Origin: Allomeiothermus silvanus DSM 9946
GTDB taxonomy: Bacteria; Deinococcota; Deinococci; Deinococcales; Thermaceae
NCBI RefSeq assembly: GCF_000092125.1
Contig: NC_014212.1
Span: 1,074,001-1,138,000 of the forward strand
Direction: 5' to 3'
Length of the DNA stretch: 64,000 bases
Shown: piece by piece, positions 27,396-34,579 of the stretch
How positions within the stretch are numbered: the stretch's first letter is position 1
Layout: each line of letters opens with the position of its first letter
Made by a program: the position numbers and the translations under genes
Notes under the pieces: generated by a model
What the model saw: only the letters and a program-made list of their open reading frames with translations
Told to the model about the DNA's origin: nothing
The model's database searches: none

Positions 27396-29260
27396 CTCGG
27401 GTTTGACAGTTGACGGCCCTTCTCGGTGCCACGCCGCCCCAGGAACCCGCATGAATCAAGGGGTTTCCATGGGGCGGCGGTTCTTTGGGGTCAAAAGTGT
27501 AGTGCCACGTTTTTCAGATAAGATCTTGAAGGCGAATAGTTTTGATGCTACGTTAGTTGTGCCATGTTCATCCGCCAGAAGGCCTTCAAGAACAAAGACG
27601 GCTCCACCCGCACCTACCTCCAGCTCGTCGAGAGCGTGCGCCAGGGCGGCCGCGTCCGCCAGCGGGTGGTCGCTACCCTGGGCCGGCTGGAGGATCTCCA
27701 GGACGGCCGGCTCGATGCCCTCATCGAGAATCTGGCCCGCTTCTCCCAGAGCACCTGGCGTCGGCTGGAGGAACAAGCCGAGCGCCTGAACGTCCGGTGG
27801 TCCAAGCAGTGGGGACCGGCGCTGATCTTCGAACGGCTGTGGCGCGAGGCCGAACTGGACAAGGCCTTCGAGGCCCTGCTGGAGGATCGCCAGCTGGCCT
27901 TCGACGTGGCCGAGGCCGTCTTCACCATGGTACTCAACCGCCTCACCGACCCCTGCTCCAAGCGGGGCCTCGTGCGCCAGTGGCTGCAGGGCGTCTACCG
28001 GCCCCAGGCCGAGCAGCTGGAACTGCACCACTACTACCGCGCCCTGGACGTCCTGGCCGAGCACAAGGAGGCGATCGAGGATCGCCTTTTCGCCCGGGCT
28101 CGCGACCTGTTCTGGACCGAGGTGGACGTCGTCTTCTGGGACACCACATCTAGCTACTTCGAAGGCCGGGGGCCCGAGGGCTTGGCGGCCTACGGGTATT
28201 CCCGGGACAAGCGCCCGGATCGGCCCCAGCTGGTGGTGGGCGTGCTCATGACCCGGGACGGCTACCCCATCGCCCACGAGGTCTTCCCAGGCGACACCGC
28301 CGACAAGGCGACCGTGGAGACCGTGCTGGATGCGCTCAAGCGGCGCTTCCACCTGCGCCGGGTGATCTTCGTCGCCGACCGGGGCATGGTCAGCCGCCAG
28401 ATCCTGCGGGCCATTGAAGAGGCCGGGATGGAGTACATCGTCGGCATGCCCCTGCGCCGGCACCGGGCGGCCGAGGCGGTCTTGAGCCAGCCGGGGCGGT
28501 ATCGCAAGGTGAACGACCAGCTCCAGATCAAGCAGGTGACCCACCAAGGCCAGCGCTATGTGCTCTGCTACAACCCCCTCCAGGCCGAGCACGACCGCCA
28601 GGCTCGGGAGGCGGCCCTCGCGCACCTGAAGCAGCGGATCGAGCGCGGCCAAGCCAAGGAGCTCCTGCGAAACCGTCTCCTGGCCCGTTACCTCAAGGCC
28701 CTGCCCCAGGGCGCGCTGGTGGTCGACACCGATGCCGTGAAGCGGGCGGCCCGCTACGACGGCAAGTACCTGCTGCGGACCAACACCGACCTCGACCCGG
28801 AGGCCGTGGTGCGGGCGTACAAGGATCTCTGGCGGGTCGAGCGCGCCTTCCGCACCCTCAAGTCCGCCCTGGACCTGCGGCCCATGTTCCACTGGACGGA
28901 GCGGCGGGTGCGGGGGCACGTCATGGTCTGCTTCCTGGCGCTGGTCCTGGAGAGCCTCTTGTTGCGCAAGCTCCGCCAGCAAAACCCCGATGTGAGCTAC
29001 GAGGACGTGCTCCACGACCTCTCGCAGCTGCACGCCGTGGCCGTGGAGCTGGACGGCGAGGCCTGCCTCACCCGCACCGAGCTGGTCGGGCAGGCCTACG
29101 AGGCCTTCAAGGCCGTGGGCCTGCGGCCGCCGGCGCGGGTCCAGCCGCTGCCACGTCCCGAGACGACCCCCGCCGGGTAGTGTAGTGGTACGCGACCCCC
29201 GTGTGCCCAAGAAAGCCTTGTGTTTCAAGGGTTCTCAAGGATCACGGTGTCAAAGTCGAG
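27396..29260 (+). mobile_element. IS1634-family element, copy A
   Basis: 1865 bp. Ends are imperfect inverted repeats: CTCGGGTTTGACA on the left, and CTCGACTTTGACA as the complement of the right end. A 5-bp target duplication TTGGG lies at 27391-27395 and 29261-29265. The single transposase gene is intact. A second copy of the same length, with an identical predicted transposase, lies at 59633-61497 in reverse orientation. The element lacks the CTCGAG word that is common in the surrounding genes, which suits recent arrival. Confidence 0.93.
27564..29180 (+). CDS. IS1634-family transposase (copy A)
   Basis: 538 residues, DDE transposase of the IS1634 branch of the IS4-like group. 'DVVFWDTTSSYFEG' carries the first catalytic Asp, 'RVIFVADRGMVS' the second, and 'DLWRVERAFRTLKSALDLRP' the Y(2)R/E(6)K-type segment with the catalytic Glu. 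The C-terminal 'GHVMVCFLALVLESLL' is typical. The frame is complete from ATG to stop and the predicted protein equals that of copy B, so this copy is probably active. Confidence 0.94.
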   Translation: MFIRQKAFKNKDGSTRTYLQLVESVRQGGRVRQRVVATLGRLEDLQDGRLDALIENLARFSQSTWRRLEEQAERLNVRWSKQWGPALIFERLWREAELDKAFEALLEDRQLAFDVAEAVFTMVLNRLTDPCSKRGLVRQWLQGVYRPQAEQLELHHYYRALDVLAEHKEAIEDRLFARARDLFWTEVDVVFWDTTSSYFEGRGPEGLAAYGYSRDKRPDRPQLVVGVLMTRDGYPIAHEVFPGDTADKATVETVLDALKRRFHLRRVIFVADRGMVSRQILRAIEEAGMEYIVGMPLRRHRAAEAVLSQPGRYRKVNDQLQIKQVTHQGQRYVLCYNPLQAEHDRQAREAALAHLKQRIERGQAKELLRNRLLARYLKALPQGALVVDTDAVKRAARYDGKYLLRTNTDLDPEAVVRAYKDLWRVERAFRTLKSALDLRPMFHWTERRVRGHVMVCFLALVLESLLLRKLRQQNPDVSYEDVLHDLSQLHAVAVELDGEACLTRTELVGQAYEAFKAVGLRPPARVQPLPRPETTPAG

Positions 29261-29463
29261 TTGGGCTTGAGCACCGGGGCGATCTGGTACTGGGTCAGGC
29301 CGCTGCCCCAAAAGCTCATCGCCATGCCGACCGTCACCGGGCCGCAGTTGTTGAAGCGCTGGTACTCGTGGCGGACCCCCTCGAGCCGAATGCTCGAGGG
29401 CTGGGCGGCGGCGAGGGGAGCCAGGGCTAGGCTCAAGAGGAGGGCTGGAGCGAGGGGGCGCAT
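29261..29463 (-). pseudogene. C39-type peptidase, N-terminal piece (split by IS)
   Basis: First 68 residues of the gene broken by IS1634 copy A. 'MRPLAPALLLSLALAPLAAA' is a signal peptide, so the intact protein was exported. 'RFNNCGPVTVGMAMSFWG' holds the catalytic Cys of a C39 peptidase. The frame runs to '...IAPVLKPN' and enters the element. Start chosen at the ATG at 29461-29463; the frame extends 9 codons further upstream to 29490. The insertion separates the catalytic Cys from the His/Asp part at 26592-27395. Confidence 0.9.
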
Positions 29464-29505
29464 GAGGCTCAGTATGTCAGAGCCTGGCAAGAGGGTCGTG
29501 AGGAA

Positions 29506-29946
29506 TCAATCCTGAAAGGTGCTCTCCTCCCGCACCCATTCGCGGATCTTGGCGGCGATCTGGTCTCTCACCTGACGGAACTTGGCTAGCTTTTCCTCGT
29601 CGCTGCCTTCGAAGCTCGAGGGATCCTCGAAGGGCCAGTACAGCCGGCGGGTAGCGAAGGGGAAGATCGGGCACTTGGCCTCGGCCTTGTCACAGACGGT
29701 GATCAGGTAGGTGAAGTGGTACTTCCCGCCCCAGAAGGTCATGAGGTCCTTGGCGTACTGCCCCTCGCTGTTCAGGCCGAGTTCGTGCAATACCCGCACC
29801 GTGTAGGGGTTAATTTGGCTGGGCTCGAGGCCCGCGCTATAAGCCTCGAAGCGCTCCCCGCCGTAGTAGCGCAGCAGGGCTTCGGCCATCTGGCTACGGG
29901 CCGAGTTATGGCTGCACAAAAACAGGACCGAGAGCTTTCGCTTCAT
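29506..29946 (-). CDS. arsC: Arsenate reductase, low-molecular-weight phosphatase type (second of pair)
   Basis: 146 residues. The phosphatase-like P-loop CX5R is 'CSHNSARS' (Cys11 to Arg17). Cys85 and Cys92, seven residues apart in 'VCDKAEAKCP', match the redox Cys pair of thioredoxin-coupled arsenate reductases of the pI258 type, so the enzyme should reduce arsenate to arsenite. The start overlaps the stop of the upstream homologue by 4 nt. No arsenite exporter or ArsR regulator is nearby in this window. Confidence 0.9.
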   Translation of the reverse strand: MKRKLSVLFLCSHNSARSQMAEALLRYYGGERFEAYSAGLEPSQINPYTVRVLHELGLNSEGQYAKDLMTFWGGKYHFTYLITVCDKAEAKCPIFPFATRRLYWPFEDPSSFEGSDEEKLAKFRQVRDQIAAKIREWVREESTFQD

Positions 29947-30404
29947 AATTGCGCCACCCCTGCCTTCTCGCTCAAAGTATCCTCGAGGGGGATACGCCCT
30001 GACTTTAGCTCGGAGATCAGGTGCTCACTCATCCGCCCCAGGCTATCCCGCACCCGGCGCCACTCTTCCAGTCCCTTCCCCGAAGGATCGGGGAAGGAGA
30101 CGTGCAGGCGGGTGGTTTTGGCAGGGTAGGCCGGGCAGCGCTCGGCAGCGTGATCGCAGACGGTGAGCACCAGGTCGAAATTCCAGGGGTCGGGGAGGTC
30201 GTAGAGGGTCTTGGAGGTATGGCCCGATAGATCGATTCCTACCTCACCCATTACCGCGATGGCCTCGGGTTTGACCCGGGTAGCCTCGGTTCCCGCAGAA
30301 AAGATCTCGGCATCTAAACCAGCTTGTCGGGCATGATGGCGCAGCCAGCCTTCGGCCATCTGGCTGCGAGCTGAGTTATGGGTGCACAGTACCAAAATGC
30401 GCAT
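29943..30404 (-). CDS. Arsenate reductase-like protein (first of pair)
   Basis: 153 residues, homologous to the following gene. P-loop 'CTHNSARS' with Cys7 and Arg13, and a second Cys pair in 'VCDHAAERCPAYP'. 'FSAGTEATRVKPEAIAVMGE' and 'SFPDPSGKGLEEWRRVRDSL' are typical of bacterial ArsC of the arsenate reductase/low-MW phosphatase family. The two genes overlap by 4 nt (ATGA) and are co-translated. Their sequences have diverged well, so this is an old duplication or two separate acquisitions rather than a recent copy. Confidence 0.88.
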   Translation of the reverse strand: MRILVLCTHNSARSQMAEGWLRHHARQAGLDAEIFSAGTEATRVKPEAIAVMGEVGIDLSGHTSKTLYDLPDPWNFDLVLTVCDHAAERCPAYPAKTTRLHVSFPDPSGKGLEEWRRVRDSLGRMSEHLISELKSGRIPLEDTLSEKAGVAQL

Positions 30405-30471
30405 GAATCTAGCCTACCGGATGCCGGGCCGATGTCGGTCAGGGAAATGTCAAACGAGAAAACCCTATCCT

Positions 30472-30702
30472 CTAGTCGTTGAACAACTTGGAAAAGGCGT
30501 CTTTGCCGCCCTCCTTATTTTTGATGCGGTAGAGGTCGCCTTTGAGTTCTAGTTTCTGTTCGCGCAGGAGGAACTCGAGCGCTTTTTTCAACTCCTCGCG
30601 CGAGAGGGTTTCGCCCTCTTCGTCCAGCCACCGCTGGATGTCTTTTTCGCTGGCGAAACGCAGCTTCTCCACGGCCCGCAGCACCCAGCCTTTGGTGTCC
30701 AT
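30472..30702 (-). CDS. Small helical protein of unknown function
   Basis: 76 residues, highly charged and helical ('VLRAVEKLRFASEKDIQRWL', 'LSREELKKALEFLLREQKLE', 'LKGDLYRIKNKEGG'). The helix-helix-helix-strand pattern looks like a small winged helix, so nucleic-acid binding is possible, but this is a guess. It stands alone, 38 nt from a divergent gene. Confidence 0.6.
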   Translation of the reverse strand: MDTKGWVLRAVEKLRFASEKDIQRWLDEEGETLSREELKKALEFLLREQKLELKGDLYRIKNKEGGKDAFSKLFND

Positions 30703-30740
30703 GCTGCTATTTTAGTGCGCCGCCAGATGACAATAGACAC

Positions 30741-31235
30741 ATGGATCCCTACCGGGAGTACCAGGATTACGTCGTCGCCCACCGCCTGAGGGTAGCATTG
30801 GGTCAGCCCCCCGGGCGGCTTTTGCACCTGAGCGAGTATGCCCGCTTGCGGCTACGGCGGAGCGAGTTGGTGCGCAAGCTGGTATCGCGGCAAGGTGACC
30901 CGTATCTGCTCGCGCAGATCGAGCAGTTGACCGAAGAACTCAACTACGGTTTTTGGTCCAACCCCGGCATGATGAAAACCTTTCTGCGTCGCTTCGCCAC
31001 CTTGCACATCCCCGCCTTGAGCTCCCCCCAAGCCTTCGAAGATTTGCTCACCCGGGAAGAGCGCTCGAGGCTATCCGAACCGGGCTTGGCGGGGCGCTAC
31101 TACCTGGGTTGGTTGCGGTTGCCCCAACTGGTGATGGAGCCTATTGCCTTCGAGCACGCCATGCGCGAGCAGGAAGCCTGGGGCGAGCGGCTCGGGCTGT
31201 TCCTGGATGTTTTTCACCAGGTTCCGGGAAGGTGA
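30741..31235 (+). CDS. Protein of unknown function
   Basis: 164 residues, no signal peptide or membrane segment, mostly helical. 'LRRSELVRKLVSRQGDPYLL' and 'YYLGWLRLPQLVMEPIAFEH' are its most distinctive parts. Transcribed away from the small helical protein gene at 30472 and convergent to pepF. I do not recognise the family. Confidence 0.65.
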   Translation: MDPYREYQDYVVAHRLRVALGQPPGRLLHLSEYARLRLRRSELVRKLVSRQGDPYLLAQIEQLTEELNYGFWSNPGMMKTFLRRFATLHIPALSSPQAFEDLLTREERSRLSEPGLAGRYYLGWLRLPQLVMEPIAFEHAMREQEAWGERLGLFLDVFHQVPGR

Positions 31236-31289
31236 ATCAAGATAGCTCCGCCGCTAGAGGCGTACGGGTGTGCCCGAGATGGGGAAGGC

Positions 31290-33104
31290 TCACCGCGAGG
31301 AAACCAGCCGCTCAAACTCGTCAATCAGGTGCTCCAGCACCCCAAAAGCGCGCCGGATTGGCTCAGGGCTTTCCATGTCAATCCCGGCGATTCTAAGGGC
31401 ATCCAGGGGGAAGACCGAATCCCCGGCCTTGAGGAATTCGAGGTAGCGCCGGGCGGCGGGCTCACCCTCGCGCAACACGTCTTGGGCCAGGGCGTTGGCC
31501 GCGGCGATGCCGGTGGCGTACTGGTAGACATAGTAGGGGGAATAGAGGTGGGAGAAGTTCATCCAACTCGCACCCAGCCGCTCGGGGTCTATCTCTACCT
31601 CCCCCCCATAGCCCTCGGCGAAGAGCTCGGCCATACGGCCTGTAAGGAAAGCAGCGTTCAAGGCCTCGCCGCGCTCGAGCCGCTGGTAGCACTCCAGCTC
31701 AAAACGGGCCAGGGTCGGCATCACGAAGAGGTAGCGGTGGAAGTTAGCAAAGGCCTCCTCGAGTACGGCGATCTTGAAGTCGTCGTCGGTGGCTTCCTCG
31801 AGTAGCCGGGCGCGGGTCAGGGCCTGGTTGAAGTTGCTGGCGACCTCCGCCACGAAGAGGGAATAGCGGCAGTACACGTGCGGCTGGTGAAGCCGGGTGA
31901 AATACGAGTGCATCGAGTGGCCCAGTTCGTGGGCCAGTGTGCTCATGGAGAAAAGGTCGTTCTGGAAACTCATGAAGATGAACGGGTAGGTGCCCTTGAG
32001 TCCCGAGGAGTAAGCCCCGGCTCGCTTGCCCTGGTTGAGCCCCCAGTCCACCCAGCGTTCCTCGAAAAGCCCTTTGCGCATCGGCTCCACGTACTCTGGC
32101 CCCAGCGGTTCCATCCCCCGGATGACCATCTCCGCAGCTTCCGCGAAAGAGAGGGTTGGGCCACTACGGAACGGAGCAGGCGCGTCATAGGTGGGTACGT
32201 CGTAGGTGTGTAAGCTTCCTCCGCTGGCCTTTTTGCGGATGGCCCAGTAGCGGTGCCAGAGCGGGAGGTGGGCCCGGAAGGTCTCGAGCAGGTTGTCGTA
32301 AACCTTTTGGGGGATATGGTTAAAGGCTAAGGACATCGCGAGCGAGCTGGGGTAGTTCCGGGCTCTGGCCTGGAAAACGAAGGCCTTCATGCTGCCTTGG
32401 AGGGTAGCGGCCAGGGTGTTCTTGAGCGCTAAGTGCCCATCAGCGTAGTGCTCCCAGGCCAGCCTGCGCACCAACGGACTCTCATGGACCAGTAGGCCGC
32501 CGATGGTGGCGTGCGAGACCGGCAGGCGCATCCCATCAAACTCGACCGGGCGAAAGACCATATCGGCGTTGGTGGCGGCCGCCGCTGCTGCACTGAGGCT
32601 AGCCAGGGGGTCGCCGACCTGGGCCATGACCTCCTCTACCTCGGCGCTGCGGATGTGCGCACGGCGTAGCTGGAGACGCTCCAGGTAGTGCCGATATACG
32701 GCCAGCTCCGGCTCTTGAGCCATGAACTGCTCGAGCTTGGCTGGTTCGATGCGCAGTATTTCGGGCACGATAAAAGCCGCCGCGGCGTTGACCTGGGCGA
32801 TCAGGCTGCTGGCCTGGGCGTTCATGGCGGCGTAGGTGGGGTTGGCCCCATCGGTGGATAGGTTGAGCGAAGCGTAAAGCCCCACCTTCTGGGCGGCTAG
32901 GTTCAGCCGGTCGCGCTTCTGCAAGGCTTGCAGGAGGGTTTGGGCCGATTCCCCTAGTCGCCCGGCGAAGGGCTTGAGTTCATCAAGGGAAGCCGAGACT
33001 TCCTGGAAGGCCTTTTCCCACTCGGCTTCATTGGCAAACACGGTTTCGATGCTCCACTGCTGCTCTTTGGGCAACTCTGAACGTTTGGGCAACGCTTCTG
33101 ACAT
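31290..33104 (-). CDS. pepF: Oligoendopeptidase F
   Basis: 604 residues, M3 zinc metallopeptidase, usual length for PepF. The zinc site is HExxH in 'LAHELGHSMHSYF'; the third ligand Glu lies downstream in 'SLFVAEVASNFNQALTRARL'. 'YVYQYATGIAAANALAQDVL' near the C-terminus is typical of the family. No signal peptide, so it degrades short peptides in the cytoplasm. The gene appears to be monocistronic. Confidence 0.95.
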   Translation of the reverse strand: MSEALPKRSELPKEQQWSIETVFANEAEWEKAFQEVSASLDELKPFAGRLGESAQTLLQALQKRDRLNLAAQKVGLYASLNLSTDGANPTYAAMNAQASSLIAQVNAAAAFIVPEILRIEPAKLEQFMAQEPELAVYRHYLERLQLRRAHIRSAEVEEVMAQVGDPLASLSAAAAAATNADMVFRPVEFDGMRLPVSHATIGGLLVHESPLVRRLAWEHYADGHLALKNTLAATLQGSMKAFVFQARARNYPSSLAMSLAFNHIPQKVYDNLLETFRAHLPLWHRYWAIRKKASGGSLHTYDVPTYDAPAPFRSGPTLSFAEAAEMVIRGMEPLGPEYVEPMRKGLFEERWVDWGLNQGKRAGAYSSGLKGTYPFIFMSFQNDLFSMSTLAHELGHSMHSYFTRLHQPHVYCRYSLFVAEVASNFNQALTRARLLEEATDDDFKIAVLEEAFANFHRYLFVMPTLARFELECYQRLERGEALNAAFLTGRMAELFAEGYGGEVEIDPERLGASWMNFSHLYSPYYVYQYATGIAAANALAQDVLREGEPAARRYLEFLKAGDSVFPLDALRIAGIDMESPEPIRRAFGVLEHLIDEFERLVSSR

Positions 33105-33226
33105 GTCCCTATCCTAAGGCAAATTCTGACCGGCGGGTCAGTAAGAACGATCAGGTGGTGAAGGCGTACAGCGCGTAAAACCCTTCCTAGAGAGGCTAAC
33201 GGGAGGCGCAGTCGAAGCTATTTGGA

Positions 33227-33242
33227 AAAAATCTAGATTTTT
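33227..33242. repeat. 16-bp perfect A/T-rich palindrome
   Basis: AAAAATCTAGATTTTT, a perfect palindrome in the gap between pepF and the left end of the TnpB element, in otherwise GC-rich DNA. It could be a regulator site or part of the pepF promoter region. The rest of 33105-33290 shows no gene. Confidence 0.5.
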
Positions 33243-33306
33243 ATGATCTGACGGGATACACTAGGTCATTCAGCTCTGGTACGGTCACCAAAACCACCCC
33301 CGGAAG

Positions 33307-33327
33307 CCCCTGTCTTTAGACATGGGG
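33307..33327 (+). other. Left-end hairpin of the TnpB element
   Basis: Stem CCCC + TGTCT, loop TT, AGACA, one unpaired T, GGGG. Subterminal hairpins of this kind are recognised by the Y1 transposase in the IS200/IS605 group. Confidence 0.75.
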
Positions 33328-33389
33328 AGGAAGGGGGTGGCGAGCGAAGCTCGCTGAATGGTCAAAAGCGTGATAAACTGAGTCAAGGT

Positions 33390-34514
33390 ATGTCCCTCCT
33401 GTCCGTGCGTTGCAAACTGATACCCGACGCGAGTACGGCCGAGAAGCTGACCCGCACGGTGAACCAGTTCGCGAATGCCTGTAACTACACCCTCCAAGTC
33501 GCAAGGCGGGACAACCTGTGGAACAAGTTCGCCCTGCAACGTGCGGTCTACCGGGAGCTTCGGGAGCGGTTCGGCCTCAGCGCCAACCTCGCGGTGCGGG
33601 CCATCGCTCGGGTGGGCAAGCGCAAAGGCCACAAAGTGGGCGGCTTCAAGGCTACCAGCGTGGACTACGACCAGCGCATCCTCTCGGTCAACCTGGACAC
33701 CGAAGTGGTCAGCCTCTCCACCGTGGACGGGCGGGTGAAAGTCCCCATGCAGATTGCGGGGTATCAGCGCCACCTTTTGCGAACCGCCAAAAGCATCCAG
33801 GGCGGTCAACTGGTCAGGGGGCGGGACTCCTGGTACGTCCACCTGTGGTGCGAGTACGACGACCCGCCCGCCATGACCCCAAACGGCTTTCTCGGGGTTG
33901 ACCTCGGCATCGTGAACATCGCCACCGATTCGGACGGAGAGACCTACTCCGGCTCCCACCTCAACTCGGTTCGCCACCGCCACCGGAGGCTCAGGAGGAA
34001 GTTGCAGAAGAAAGGCACCAAGGGGGCCAAGCGCCGCCTGAAGAAGCTCTCGGGCAAGGAGGCCCGCTTTTCCAACCATACAAACCACGCGCTCAGCAAG
34101 CGCATTGTCGCCAAGGCCCAACGCACCGGGAGGGGTATCGCCATCGAGGATTTGGGTGGCATCCGCGACCGGGTACGGCTCAGACGGCCTCAACGGGCGG
34201 CCTTGCATAGCTGGGCGTTCTTCGACCTGGGCCAGAAGCTTCGGTACAAGGCTGAACGGGCGGGAGTCGTTCTGGTCCAGGTTGACCCCCGCAACACTTC
34301 CCGCACCTGCCCGGCCTGCGGGCACTGCGAGAAGCTCAACCGCGTTTCGCAGGCACAGTTCGTCTGTCGGTCGTGCGGCCTCGTTGGGCACGCAGACCAC
34401 TTCGCAGCCGTGAACATTGCCGTTCGCGGCTGGGCCGCTGTAAACCGGCCATACCTGGGGGAAGCGGAGAGTGCTATCCGGCATAATCCTGTCCCTGGAA
34501 GCCCCCGGCTTTAG
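33390..34514 (+). CDS. tnpB: TnpB, RNA-guided endonuclease of an IS200/IS605-group element
   Basis: 374 residues, an uninterrupted frame. RuvC-like catalytic residues are all in place: Asp171 in 'LGVDLGIVNIATD', Glu253 in 'GIAIEDLGGIRD' and Asp336 in 'GHADHFAAVNIAVRGW'. Between the last two lies the zinc ribbon, 'CPACGHCEK' and 'CRSCG'. TnpB proteins use an omega-RNA made from the 3' end of the element to cut DNA and so favour element retention. The stop codon TAG at 34512-34514 lies inside the right-end hairpin, so the coding region and RNA scaffold overlap. Confidence 0.93.
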   Translation: MSLLSVRCKLIPDASTAEKLTRTVNQFANACNYTLQVARRDNLWNKFALQRAVYRELRERFGLSANLAVRAIARVGKRKGHKVGGFKATSVDYDQRILSVNLDTEVVSLSTVDGRVKVPMQIAGYQRHLLRTAKSIQGGQLVRGRDSWYVHLWCEYDDPPAMTPNGFLGVDLGIVNIATDSDGETYSGSHLNSVRHRHRRLRRKLQKKGTKGAKRRLKKLSGKEARFSNHTNHALSKRIVAKAQRTGRGIAIEDLGGIRDRVRLRRPQRAALHSWAFFDLGQKLRYKAERAGVVLVQVDPRNTSRTCPACGHCEKLNRVSQAQFVCRSCGLVGHADHFAAVNIAVRGWAAVNRPYLGEAESAIRHNPVPGSPRL

Positions 34515-34522
34515 CCGTGGGG
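34502..34522 (+). ncRNA. Right-end hairpin, probable 3' end of the omega-RNA scaffold
   Basis: Stem CCCC + CGGCT, loop TT, AGCCG, one unpaired T, GGGG. By analogy with characterised TnpB systems the guide RNA scaffold ends at this border and the guide would be read from the flanking DNA that follows (34523 onward). The 5' limit of the RNA cannot be set from sequence alone. Confidence 0.5.
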
Positions 34523-34579
34523 TGGTTTACGTTTGGGTAACGCCGGGTGAGGCAAATTGATGGGCAGGAGGTTTATGGA

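Larger units (their letters stand above)
33291..34528 (+). mobile_element. IS200/IS605-group element with TnpB only
   Basis: About 1.24 kb. Both ends have hairpins of the same architecture: left 33307-33327 (CCCC TGTCT TT AGACA T GGGG) and right 34502-34522 (CCCC CGGCT TT AGCCG T GGGG). Just outside them a 10-bp inverted repeat AAACCACCCC / GGGGTGGTTT lies at 33291-33300 and 34519-34528. No tnpA (Y1 transposase) is present, so this is an IS1341-type, non-autonomous layout. Exact element borders are uncertain by some bases. Confidence 0.82.

Noticed and set aside
27456-29228. Long open frame (590 codons) antisense to the IS1634 transposase, repeated in copy B
   Set aside because: It mirrors the codon pattern of the transposase, lacks any recognisable motif, and antisense frames of this length are common in such GC-rich genes.
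33285-34484. Open frame of 399 codons antisense to tnpB
   Set aside because: The TnpB frame has all catalytic and zinc residues. The antisense product has no motif and no plausible start.
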